Of a DNA stretch of 23,104 nt, positions 15,684-22,621 are shown piece by piece (the stretch's first letter is position 1; every line of letters begins with the position of its first letter). The translations under genes and the position numbers were made by a program. Origin of the DNA: a virus. The notes below the pieces were generated by a model. It searched no databases, was not told the origin of the DNA, and was given only the letters and a program-made list of their open reading frames with translations. The stretch covers positions 1 through 23,104 of IMG/VR virus record IMGVR_UViG_3300033141_001188, one strand, 5' to 3'.

Positions 15684-16035
15684 TTTGTTTTTTGGTTAAT
15701 TTTTTAATCTTCTTAAAATAAGGGTCTTTATCTGGGTGGGTAAGTAGTCCCTCATTAATGTTTTTAGTAATCTCCTTACCCATATAATCGTCCATCTTCT
15801 TTAATACCTTATCGTCTATAACTCTTTCTGTTCCCTCTAGTATATGACTATCTCTAATTGATTTCATTTTCTTTAATTCATCTTCAGAGAACATATCCTT
15901 TTTCTCTGTTAGAGCCTTTTCAATTATTTTTAAAATAACATCTGCTTTGGGTTTATCTATCCACAGCTTATCCCCATATTTTGCATTGGCACGCATTTGT
16001 ATATCATCAAGTATTTTTTTATCTCGTTTTTTCAT
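15667..16035 (-). CDS. Small charged protein, function unknown (122 aa)
   Basis: A highly charged, lysine- and aspartate-rich helical protein without Cys, signal peptide or membrane segment. The sequence starts MKKRDKKILDDIQMRANAKYG and contains ILKIIEKALTEKKDMFSEDELKKM, then ends in a basic KKIKKLTKKQNGRKD tail. No known motif was recognised. The start overlaps the previous stop by ATGA (16032-16035), so it should be translated together with the 143-residue protein before it. The position between capsid and carbohydrate genes gives no firm hint of function. Confidence 0.7.
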   Translation of the reverse strand: MKKRDKKILDDIQMRANAKYGDKLWIDKPKADVILKIIEKALTEKKDMFSEDELKKMKSIRDSHILEGTERVIDDKVLKKMDDYMGKEITKNINEGLLTHPDKDPYFKKIKKLTKKQNGRKD

Positions 16036-16463
16036 ACTTTGATTGAACCAATTATCTCATCTCTTGATGCACCTGAATCTGATGCCTTTACTACATATCT
16101 TAATTTCTTGTCAGGTTGCTTAACCCCGTTTAATTTAGCCTGTTCAAGTTCATCTTTCTTCCCCTGATTTAATATCTCACTTATTTCTGGTCTGTGCATA
16201 TCTTGTAATTTAAAATCAGCCAGTTTCCTTTCTTCAGGGTTTAGGATAGCATAATCAGGGTAAATCTCATCTCTCTTTAATTTCATTAACTCCTTAACTT
16301 GTAATACAGCTTTATTATAAACTGTTCCGTCTCCAGTTCCCAAGAACCTTAATCTCATTCTTTGGGAAATGTTATTGCTTTCAAAATGGGTAAGAGCTTC
16401 CATCTCTGAAAGTTCTATAATATTACCATCTTGTTTTTCAGCAAACCAAATTTTGTTTATCAT
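16032..16463 (-). CDS. Unknown protein following the capsid gene (143 aa)
   Basis: The sequence begins MINKIWFAEKQDGNIIELSEMEA and has a middle segment of TYNKAVLQV type (TVYNKAVLQVKELMKLKRD), ending VVKASDSGASRDEIIGSIKV. I recognise no family. The frame is open six codons further to a TTG at 16479-16481. That TTG lies in the U-tract of the capsid terminator, so the ATG at 16461-16463 is the better start. It lies 6 bases after a perfect TATAAT. It is therefore probably the first gene of a new transcription unit. A virion or head-completion function is conceivable but not shown. Confidence 0.7.
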   Translation of the reverse strand: MINKIWFAEKQDGNIIELSEMEALTHFESNNISQRMRLRFLGTGDGTVYNKAVLQVKELMKLKRDEIYPDYAILNPEERKLADFKLQDMHRPEISEILNQGKKDELEQAKLNGVKQPDKKLRYVVKASDSGASRDEIIGSIKV

Positions 16464-16469
16464 CTTATT

Positions 16470-16475
16470 ATTATA
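16470..16475 (-). promoter_or_regulatory. TATAAT box between the capsid terminator and the next gene
   Basis: A perfect TATAAT on the minus strand, 6 bases before the ATG at 16463 and directly after the terminator U-tract. A -35 would have to lie within the terminator hairpin, where none is evident. The position fits renewed transcription after the capsid unit. Confidence 0.35.
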
Positions 16476-16479
16476 TAAC

Positions 16480-16506
16480 AAAAAAGCTCCTAGTTAAAGG
16501 AACTTT
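16480..16506 (-). terminator. Intrinsic terminator after the major capsid gene
   Basis: On the minus strand AAAGTTCCT and AGGAGCTTT (plus 16498-16506 and 16483-16491) pair in a 9-bp stem with one G-U pair and a 6-base loop. Three further Ts follow at once, giving TTTTTT across the stem end. It lies 25 bases past the capsid stop and points only along the minus strand. High capsid expression would be insulated from the small genes downstream. Confidence 0.75.
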
Positions 16507-16511
16507 AGTGT

Positions 16512-16535
16512 ATAAGTTATGAATTATAAACTTAT
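16512..16535 (-). repeat. Inverted repeat at the end of the capsid gene
   Basis: ATAAGTT and AACTTAT (16512-16518 and 16529-16535) form a perfect 7-bp inverted repeat with a 10-base loop. It includes the capsid stop codon (16532-16534) and lies 5 bases before the terminator stem. It may protect the 3' end of the transcript; it is AT-only apart from one G-C pair and thus weak. Confidence 0.4.
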
Positions 16536-17482
16536 GAAGTGATAAATGCGTTTGAAGCATTAATTACAACACCTCCATCAGCTCTAATTGCTGCAACTCC
16601 GTAACTCATATCGGCGATTGCCAATACTGCTAGGTTACGTAGTTGATATTCTGTCTGCACTCTAATCTTTAGAGGTGTAGGACCGAACTCAGTCATAATA
16701 GAACCTCCGAATGGTCGAACTGCCCACATAAATGCGTTTGGTGTAAGCAATAGGTTTCGGTAAGTCTGCAAAGCATTAACTAGGTTAGTTGATGTATACA
16801 ATGGTATTGCAAACAACTGACCTTTGTATGCGTGTTGCATACCTGATTGGTTAGGTAGGTTTCCTGTCTTCTGTAGTGGGAATTGTGAAGTATCAAATGT
16901 ATAATACTTTGAAATTCCGTGAATTTGTGTCCAGTAAACTTCTGGGTGGAAGAAAAACGCCATATCTTCTACTCTAAAGTCTGCTGATTCCAAGGTTGAG
17001 ATTGCGACACGAATGTCTGCATCTGAAACTGCGTTTGATGTATCTCCAACTCCTGTAGTTGAAAGTGATGACCATAGACCAGCGATTGCTGCCTCAATAG
17101 TATTCATAAGTAGTCCTTGGGCTTGTCGGGCATAAGCCTCGTTCAAGTCATAGAATCGTGCTACTTGTGAAAGTGTATTGTCTCCAAGTAACCAAGCCAC
17201 ATAAGAGTGAGTTGTTACTGTTAGAGAATCATCAACTTGTGCTGCAACTGATGGAGTAATTTCTGTTCCCTCAGTTGATTGTGTTGATACTGATAATTCA
17301 TTTGTGTAAAAGTCTGGGACGTGAACAATGTCTCCTCCCGCTTCTACAAATCTTGATAGGTCTACACAAAAATCTGTCAATACTGCGTGAGGGAAATTAA
17401 CCTCATTGATTATTGGACTCCAAATTTCTGGAATTGTAGCTGCCAAGTTTGCTGCTGTGTAAGCTTGTCCTGTAACTGCCAT
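16532..17482 (-). CDS. Major capsid protein (HK97-fold type), 316 aa
   Basis: It has the length, composition and position of a phage coat protein, directly after an acidic scaffold gene in the order terminase, portal, scaffold, capsid. The start reads MAVTGQAYTAANLAATIPEIW, then GGDIVHVPDFYTNE (49-62), where a strand of the E-loop region would fall. MAFFFHPEVYWTQIHG and NLLLTPNAFMWAVRPFGG lie in the region of the axial domain, and RVQTEYQLRNLAVLAIADMSYGVAAIRADG ends the fold. The pattern fits HK97-fold coats of short-tailed phages; finer family is unsure. Six of ten Arg codons are CGA or CGT, unlike the sugar genes. A GAGGG lies 12 bases before the start, the only hint of a Shine-Dalgarno in the window. 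Confidence 0.9.
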   Translation of the reverse strand: MAVTGQAYTAANLAATIPEIWSPIINEVNFPHAVLTDFCVDLSRFVEAGGDIVHVPDFYTNELSVSTQSTEGTEITPSVAAQVDDSLTVTTHSYVAWLLGDNTLSQVARFYDLNEAYARQAQGLLMNTIEAAIAGLWSSLSTTGVGDTSNAVSDADIRVAISTLESADFRVEDMAFFFHPEVYWTQIHGISKYYTFDTSQFPLQKTGNLPNQSGMQHAYKGQLFAIPLYTSTNLVNALQTYRNLLLTPNAFMWAVRPFGGSIMTEFGPTPLKIRVQTEYQLRNLAVLAIADMSYGVAAIRADGGVVINASNAFITS

Positions 17483-17498
17483 AATGTTTTATTACCCT

Positions 17499-18038
17499 CT
17501 ATTTCTTAGATTCCATATATTTCTGGTAAGCTACTTGTTTGTCCTCTGGGGACATATCCTTCATAGCTTTTCTGTCTAAGGTTTTAGATTTGGCCGACGT
17601 TTGGGGTGTATTGTTATTAACCCTCTCCTGTCTTTCAATACCTTTAAGACCAGCTTTAATAAAAGGGTCTTTAAGAGTATCTTTGTCTGGGTTCTGATTA
17701 ACTGAAAATACCTTATCAACTTGAGAAGGTGTCAAGTTATGTTCAAACTGAAATTGTCGCTTTTTGGCTTCAAGTTTCAAGTATTCAACATCTGACCTCA
17801 AGTCATCTGGGTTTTGTGCCTTATCTTGTAAATTACTATTAATATTACTATTAATCTTCTTTTTTGTTTTGCGATTTGCAATAGCCTTATATTTAAGAGC
17901 TTCTGCTTTCCAATCAGTTTCGTCTTCTACTGATTTTTCTTCTTCAACTTCTTCTTGAGGTTCTTCTACTTCTTCAACCTCTTGTTCTTCGTCATTTTGT
18001 TCTTCAAGTTCAACTTCTTGGTTTTCTTCATTTTCCAT
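17499..18038 (-). CDS. Scaffolding protein, acidic (179 aa)
   Basis: The N-terminal 45 residues are almost all Glu, Val and Gln (EEQNDEEQEVEEVEEPQEE). The middle, residues about 45-110, is helical and Lys-rich (YKAIANRKTKKKINSN; VEYLKLEAKKRQFQFEHNL). The C-terminus is basic (KSKTLDRKAMKDMSPEDK...YMESKK). That order (acidic, disordered N-terminus, helical centre, basic C-terminal helix that binds coat) and the place between portal and coat genes are characteristic of phage scaffolds. It would direct capsid assembly and then leave. It shares its transcription unit with the coat gene; a TATAAT and a GC-richer leader lie upstream. Confidence 0.85.
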   Translation of the reverse strand: MENEENQEVELEEQNDEEQEVEEVEEPQEEVEEEKSVEDETDWKAEALKYKAIANRKTKKKINSNINSNLQDKAQNPDDLRSDVEYLKLEAKKRQFQFEHNLTPSQVDKVFSVNQNPDKDTLKDPFIKAGLKGIERQERVNNNTPQTSAKSKTLDRKAMKDMSPEDKQVAYQKYMESKK

Positions 18039-18119
18039 AGTTTTGTCTAGTTATATTATAATCAGCCGTTTCGGTGGCGAGCCTAATAGTTCGTTTTTGG
18101 TCGGAAACCGATATCCGTA
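18039..18119 (-). promoter_or_regulatory. Leader/promoter region before the scaffold-capsid unit
   Basis: The largest intergenic gap in the window (81 bases). A perfect TATAAT (18055-18060, minus strand) lies 16 bases before the scaffold ATG. No clear TTGACA is present at the expected distance. Upstream, 18061-18119 has 29 G or C in 59 bases, visibly richer than its surroundings. It holds two small palindromes: TCGG-AAA-CCGA (18101-18111) and CCG-TTT-CGG (18066-18074). They could be operator half-sites or RNA hairpins. No U-run follows, so a terminator is not indicated. Confidence 0.45.
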
Positions 18120-18356
18120 TTAATCGTATGAATCTTCCTCTCCTTGTTCTACTGTGTGTTCTTCTAATAAATCTAATAGTTGTGATTTTAAGATAAACTT
18201 AACTGTTTGTGCATTCTTAATAATGTCTGTTGTTAAGTTATCAATGTCTGATACCTCTTTAATTATTCTAGTTAAATAGTCCTTTAATATATCCGTATCA
18301 CTACTTCTTGATAGTTTTAAAAAGTATTCTTTTTCTTTATCATTAAGCGATAACAT
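18120..18356 (-). CDS. Small protein between portal and scaffold, function unknown (78 aa)
   Basis: A helical, charged 78-residue protein starting MLSLNDKEKEYFLKLSRSSD and containing LKDYLTRIIKEVSDIDNL, ending in an acidic tail (VEQGEEDSYD). The start overlaps the end of the portal gene by 14 bases, so it is coupled to portal synthesis. Small helical proteins of unknown role are common at this place in short-tailed phage head modules. No motif was recognised. It may support portal assembly; that is inference from position. Confidence 0.75.
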   Translation of the reverse strand: MLSLNDKEKEYFLKLSRSSDTDILKDYLTRIIKEVSDIDNLTTDIIKNAQTVKFILKSQLLDLLEEHTVEQGEEDSYD

Positions 18357-20088
18357 TTTGTGATGGTTGATTTAGTCCTGATAGGTTGGGTGTTGCTAAA
18401 CTACCTCCCTGTGGTAATTGTTGCACTGATTGCTTAACCTTTTGGGCATCTCCCAATATCTTATTAGGATTCTTACCTGCCAAAGAGATAATCCAATCTA
18501 ATACTCTGTCTGCTCTAGGGTCTCCTCTCTGTGCGAGTGTCTGATATAGGGTAGTTGCTGTCGCCATTTCTGCATCTGTATCTGTCTCCTGATTATCAAT
18601 ATCCAACTGCATATAAAACTTAACATCATCATACGCCTTATTTGGTAATCCTACAAACATAAAAGGAGATTTCTGTAAGTCCTCTCTAACCCTAATCTCT
18701 ATCTTATCTCTGTTAGGTATCTTTCCATCAAGTAATTGAGAGAAATATTTACGATTAATGTTCCAATCTATTACAGCATCTTTAATAAATTCTGTTCCCT
18801 CCTCTCCATTTGCAACTGCTACTGTATGCTCTTTGGTTTGGTCTTTGAATATAGGTATTAATTGACTGAAGAATGACCTACTTAGGAATAGTGAGAAGTT
18901 CTCCCTTTTGAGTTCAAAGTATCTTGCTGCCGAATTAGCGAGTATAACTCCTAATCTGAATGGTGTTCCACTAGGCATTGATTCCCCAGTAGATACCTCA
19001 AAGGCAAAGGCCTTTTGGTCTGAATTAGACATCCACCCACTCTTTGATAATTCAAACTCTTGTAAGTTTTGAGAAGCCATAGGCACTTCTGAAATAGCAC
19101 CATTTGCTCCAACCTCTAATACAGCTCCGTCTTGAACTTGTTTAGATAGGTTCTTAACTACTGCATTACCTTGAGTTTGCCACACTCTTTTAGCTCCATA
19201 AATAAGATGCTTTCGTCTTAGGTTCTCTGTCATATTAACAGCAACTTGATTTTCAAATTGTTTCTCAACCTCCCCAACTCCTAACCATCTTCCATCTTGT
19301 TTATCCCAATGAGCTTCTTCTAAAGGAACTTCATCAATCTGTTCCATAAATAGTATTTGTTCTTGGTCTCCTACTTCTGGTGCAACATAAGCAACCATTA
19401 AGTAATCTTCTCCGTCATCATATTCATCTCCCTCAAGATATTTACCATCACAAAGTGTATAATATTCATAAACAGGTGTTTGTCCCTCAACTTCCACATC
19501 TTTCCAATCAGGCATCTTATTAATCTCTGTATCTGTCATCATATGTTTGATAGCAACATATCCTCCCTCTAATGGAGAGTCTTTAAGAGTCCTTGCATCT
19601 AACGGGTTATAAATATGTCTTAAAGGTATTCTTTCAACTGTATCTTTTAGTTTCTTTAATACACAAGTTCCATACTTTGAATAATCTTTATTTAAATCAT
19701 TAATTGTCTGACCAAAGTCATTTTCTCTAGTCCAAACAATAAATTGTCTCTTTAAGAACCACACCATATTGGCATCCTTTTCGCCATCTGGTATAAAATT
19801 ATAGTTCTTTATATCAATATCTGTTTGCTTCTCTGCCACATTGGCCTTGAATTGAACGATATTCATAAACAACTTCCTTTGTTGTTCGTTGTCTAATCTT
19901 CCGTCTTTATACTTTGAATTGTAGTATAAATCTATTAAATCAATTGTGTCCTTTTGGTTAAAATAATATCCTCCATTCTCGTCTGCCGAACCACCAAAGC
20001 GAATATTATCTTCGTTTAATGAATCAACTATCGTAATAGAGTTCTTAAAATCTGCTAAATCTATGTTTAGTTTGGTTAATATGTCCAT
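18343..20088 (-). CDS. Portal protein (581 aa)
   Basis: Assigned from its length, composition and place directly after the large terminase and before scaffold and coat. Sequence signs are a mixed alpha/beta N-terminus with the DTIDLIDLYYNSKYKDGRLDN segment, then YNFIPDGEKDANMVWFLKRQFIVW, RHIYNPLDARTLKDSP, and a central stretch LTENLRRKHLIYG. A long helical C-terminal third has SAARYFELKRENFSLFLSRSFF, which suits the stem or wing helices of the ring. The C-terminal tail is Gln- and Pro-rich. The protein would form the dodecameric DNA-entry ring at one capsid vertex. An extended -10-like box lies 8 bases upstream of the start. Confidence 0.85.
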   Translation of the reverse strand: MDILTKLNIDLADFKNSITIVDSLNEDNIRFGGSADENGGYYFNQKDTIDLIDLYYNSKYKDGRLDNEQQRKLFMNIVQFKANVAEKQTDIDIKNYNFIPDGEKDANMVWFLKRQFIVWTRENDFGQTINDLNKDYSKYGTCVLKKLKDTVERIPLRHIYNPLDARTLKDSPLEGGYVAIKHMMTDTEINKMPDWKDVEVEGQTPVYEYYTLCDGKYLEGDEYDDGEDYLMVAYVAPEVGDQEQILFMEQIDEVPLEEAHWDKQDGRWLGVGEVEKQFENQVAVNMTENLRRKHLIYGAKRVWQTQGNAVVKNLSKQVQDGAVLEVGANGAISEVPMASQNLQEFELSKSGWMSNSDQKAFAFEVSTGESMPSGTPFRLGVILANSAARYFELKRENFSLFLSRSFFSQLIPIFKDQTKEHTVAVANGEEGTEFIKDAVIDWNINRKYFSQLLDGKIPNRDKIEIRVREDLQKSPFMFVGLPNKAYDDVKFYMQLDIDNQETDTDAEMATATTLYQTLAQRGDPRADRVLDWIISLAGKNPNKILGDAQKVKQSVQQLPQGGSLATPNLSGLNQPSQNVIA

Positions 20089-20096
20089 ATAACTAA

Positions 20097-20105
20097 ATTA
20101 TACCA
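20097..20105 (-). promoter_or_regulatory. Extended -10-like box before the portal gene
   Basis: The minus strand reads TGGTATAAT, with the perfect TATAAT at 20097-20102, 8 bases before the ATG at 20088. It lies in the short gap between terminase and portal genes. If used, the mRNA would be leaderless or nearly so. No convincing -35 is seen 17 bases upstream (AACTTA). Confidence 0.45.
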
Positions 20106-20112
20106 TTATTTT

Positions 20113-21459
20113 TTAATCATAAGTTGTTATCTCTACGTCATCACTTCCTATTGATTTATTCATTGATAAGTATCTAATTGTATGCGTTTCTGTCTTTAGG
20201 GGAGTTTCTGGTATCTGCCAAACAGATAGAGCCAATCCCATAATCATATCATCGTGTAAACCATCAGGCACCTTAATCCTTATCCTATTTCTATCAAGCG
20301 CCTGTTGGGTTTCTGGTAGTTCAAACCTCATAGACTTTAACTCATCTATAAGTATTGGGTCATTTGGTATTCTTATCTTTCCCTTATCCAACAGTATTCT
20401 TAAATTCTCTAGTAAGTCTCTCCTAGAGTTCATAGTAAATTTAAAGCCATTAACATTCATACCAGCAGTAACTAAATCATCAAAGATTGGGTCTCCTAAT
20501 CCTGTAGAGTCCTGATTAATTAAAGGCCTTATATCTGGTGCTGTTGTATAGTCTTTTGAAGCTAATTTAATCCTAGTCTTTTGTGTTCCCCAGTCCAATT
20601 GATTAAATCTATCTATACTTCCAACCTTAAAGGTAGCAAGGTCAAAGGGAGCAATAACTGTATAGTCTTGGTATTTACCTAAATCAACTCCTAATTGGTA
20701 TCTATGGGTTGGGTCTGGTTTATCTGGGGCTTCATTATAAATACAACCATCTACATTTCTAAAGTATGCACCGGCTCCCTCAATGAATTTACAATAATAC
20801 TCCTGTTCAATTAAATCCTCTGTCATTCCCTCTGCTCTCTCCTCATCTATATCCTTTTCTGTTAAGACCATTGTATCTGTAACAGTTAGCTGTTCGCTAT
20901 ACCAAGTCTTTGGGTTGTTGCGAGCCACCTGTAATAGTTTATGTGCGTGATTAACTCCTCTAGGAGTAAAGTTAAATATAGCCCACCCTTTATTAACTTT
21001 TAAAATAGGTCTAACAAAATCCCACACTTCTGGTCTATTAATTGAATACTCACTAAAGACTACACCAACGGGGTTAGTTCCAACACCACTCTTTTCAAAG
21101 ACATCAGCACCAATCAATTGAATTATAGAACCATTTTTAAATTCTATTTTAAGTTCACTCTCATTCTTATTCTTAATAATCTCTGGTGGTATATGGTCAA
21201 GCATCTTAAAGCTATCATTATCAATATTAGCCCAAACAACCTTTTTAGCTTGTGAATAAGAGGGCAGAAAGTAAAAATAAGTTCCGACTCTTTCCCAAGC
21301 CTTACGAATCATATAATTAAAACAAGTCTTATCCTTTCCACTTCTTCGGTGCCAAACAATAACTGCCCTTTTCTTTTTACCCTTATCTAAAGCCCTTAAA
21401 AAGGGTAATTGGTAATCTCTTGGTGTAAAGTTGTGTGGTAATTTAATCTTTGTCTCCAT
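20113..21459 (-). CDS. Terminase large subunit (448 aa)
   Basis: The DNA-packaging motor. The ATPase half has a Walker A-type loop HRRSGKDKT (37-45), a Walker B strand GVVFSEYS (132-139) with its acidic residue, and a coupling motif NFTPRG (163-168). The nuclease half has the RNase H-like acid set GVDLGKYQDYTVIA (Asp259), NQDSTGLGDPI (Asp317) and DGLHDDMIMGLAL (Asp403/404). Length and motif order are normal for a complete large terminase. The start overlaps the end of the probable small subunit gene by 17 bases. No intein or frameshift is seen. It would cleave concatemeric DNA and drive it through the portal encoded next. Confidence 0.96.
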   Translation of the reverse strand: METKIKLPHNFTPRDYQLPFLRALDKGKKKRAVIVWHRRSGKDKTCFNYMIRKAWERVGTYFYFLPSYSQAKKVVWANIDNDSFKMLDHIPPEIIKNKNESELKIEFKNGSIIQLIGADVFEKSGVGTNPVGVVFSEYSINRPEVWDFVRPILKVNKGWAIFNFTPRGVNHAHKLLQVARNNPKTWYSEQLTVTDTMVLTEKDIDEERAEGMTEDLIEQEYYCKFIEGAGAYFRNVDGCIYNEAPDKPDPTHRYQLGVDLGKYQDYTVIAPFDLATFKVGSIDRFNQLDWGTQKTRIKLASKDYTTAPDIRPLINQDSTGLGDPIFDDLVTAGMNVNGFKFTMNSRRDLLENLRILLDKGKIRIPNDPILIDELKSMRFELPETQQALDRNRIRIKVPDGLHDDMIMGLALSVWQIPETPLKTETHTIRYLSMNKSIGSDDVEITTYD

Positions 21460-21775
21460 ATTGAGTTAATTCTATGGTTATATCTCCCGAAACTTCTAGG
21501 TTCTCCTTAGGTCTTCCGTGTATTCTATCCATTGTATCTCTATAAAAACTATAATTTCCTTTAATAGCATTAAGTATTCCTGATTTAGCAAGGTCATTTT
21601 CTATGTCTTCTGGTGTCATATCCTTTGATTCTGCAATCTTAATTATAGCCTCTCTATAAAGGGTTACATAATCTTTTGACCCTACTGTTCTTCCATTAGG
21701 ATTACCACTCATTCCTTTTTTAAAGGTTCCATCAGGATTCCTGTTGTTTTCCAGTTCTTTAGGTTCTTTTTCCAT
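21443..21775 (-). CDS. Probable terminase small subunit (110 aa)
   Basis: The N-terminus reads NPDGTFKKGMSGNPNGRTVGS (13-33); the GNPNGR segment is typical of DUF5681-like and small-terminase-associated sequences. The remainder is helical (YVTLYREAIIKIAES; DIENDLAKSGILNAIKG; YRDTMDRIHGRP), as expected for a DNA-recognising small subunit. It ends in an acidic tail. Placement directly before the large subunit with a 17-base overlap supports the call. The function is inferred from gene order and motif, not from a firm family match. A perfect TATAAT lies 8 bases upstream of the start. Confidence 0.75.
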   Translation of the reverse strand: MEKEPKELENNRNPDGTFKKGMSGNPNGRTVGSKDYVTLYREAIIKIAESKDMTPEDIENDLAKSGILNAIKGNYSFYRDTMDRIHGRPKENLEVSGDITIELTQYGDKD

Positions 21776-21783
21776 ATAATATT

Positions 21784-21789
21784 ATTATA
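21784..21789 (-). promoter_or_regulatory. TATAAT box before the small terminase gene
   Basis: A perfect TATAAT on the minus strand, 8 bases before the ATG at 21775, overlapping the stop codon of the preceding glycosyltransferase gene. It is preceded by TAG rather than a TGn extension. It may begin transcription of the packaging module. Confidence 0.35.
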
Positions 21790-22621
21790 CTACTTTCTTA
21801 ATCTTCATACCATAATTGTCTATTCCCTCTTTAATTTTTAGGTCTTTCCTTTTAATAAAAGTATTCTTTCTAAAGGGTCTATAATCTACTGAATGTTGCC
21901 ATCTTCCCCACTTCCATTTTATCTCTACTATATCAGGGTGTTGTTGTTGGAGAGATTTAGCCATCATTAGTCTTCCGTCCATCTTTCTGTCTTGTTTGTA
22001 TAGTTGGTCTGTATTACCTCCTTTCATAGTCATTGTTGCGGTTTTATCACACATAAAAGCATTAAATAGTATTGTGCAATATCCATCTTTTAAAAACCTT
22101 ATAGATAGGTCAGTATCTTCGTTGTAGCGACCTCTCCAGCGATGTGGCATATCATTCTGTAATAATATACAACTATATATTCTAGTATTAGGGGTGAATG
22201 CCTTTTTATTCTTATCAACTACAAACATTTTATAGTTAAGACCCGCCATAGCTATGTTTTCATATCTATCAGTAAAATCTTCTGCGGCCTTTAGGATTGT
22301 CCCATCTCCCACATAATATCTTCTTCCACCTATTAATCTCAAAAAGGATTGAATATTATCGTCCATTATCCAATGTCTCTTATGTCCCCCTGTTCTTGAG
22401 TGTTCCCATACCCAATTTCTAGCAGGGATACTACCCTTACCTAAATTACTAAAGGGAAGTTGTAATATCTTTTCTTTATCTATTACTTTGGCATAATCAT
22501 CATATTCCTGTGGTTCAATAACTATTCTATAAGGAACATTCATCTTTTCCAAGGCTTTTGAGGTCTGGCGACTCTCCCATCTCCCTTTAGATATTATATA
22601 TATTGGGTATTTAGGATTCAT
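21785..22621 (-). CDS. TET-associated-type glycosyltransferase (TAGT-like), 278 aa
   Basis: The layout matches the TAGT family, described from phage DNA base-modification loci. It runs IYIISKGRWESRQTSKAL (7-24), YRIVIEPQEYDDYA, GSIPARNWVWEHSR, then RHWIMDDNIQSF with the acidic DDN motif for metal and donor. It is followed by RYNEDTDLSIRFLKDGYCT with a second acidic cluster, an MTMKGGNT loop, and a final HPDIVEIKWKWGRWQHSV then DYRPF. Known members are thought to glycosylate oxidised or hydroxymethylated pyrimidines; no TET/JBP oxygenase is in this window. It overlaps the ParB-like gene by 11 bases, so the two form one unit ahead of the packaging genes. Confidence 0.85.
   Translation of the reverse strand: MNPKYPIYIISKGRWESRQTSKALEKMNVPYRIVIEPQEYDDYAKVIDKEKILQLPFSNLGKGSIPARNWVWEHSRTGGHKRHWIMDDNIQSFLRLIGGRRYYVGDGTILKAAEDFTDRYENIAMAGLNYKMFVVDKNKKAFTPNTRIYSCILLQNDMPHRWRGRYNEDTDLSIRFLKDGYCTILFNAFMCDKTATMTMKGGNTDQLYKQDRKMDGRLMMAKSLQQQHPDIVEIKWKWGRWQHSVDYRPFRKNTFIKRKDLKIKEGIDNYGMKIKKVV

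Noticed and set aside
16461-16481. TTG start at 16481 for the gene after the capsid
   Set aside because: It lies in the terminator U-tract; an ATG six codons later is preceded by TATAAT.
18098-18113. Hairpin TCGG-AAA-CCGA as a terminator of the portal unit
   Set aside because: The stem has only four pairs and no T-run follows on the minus strand.
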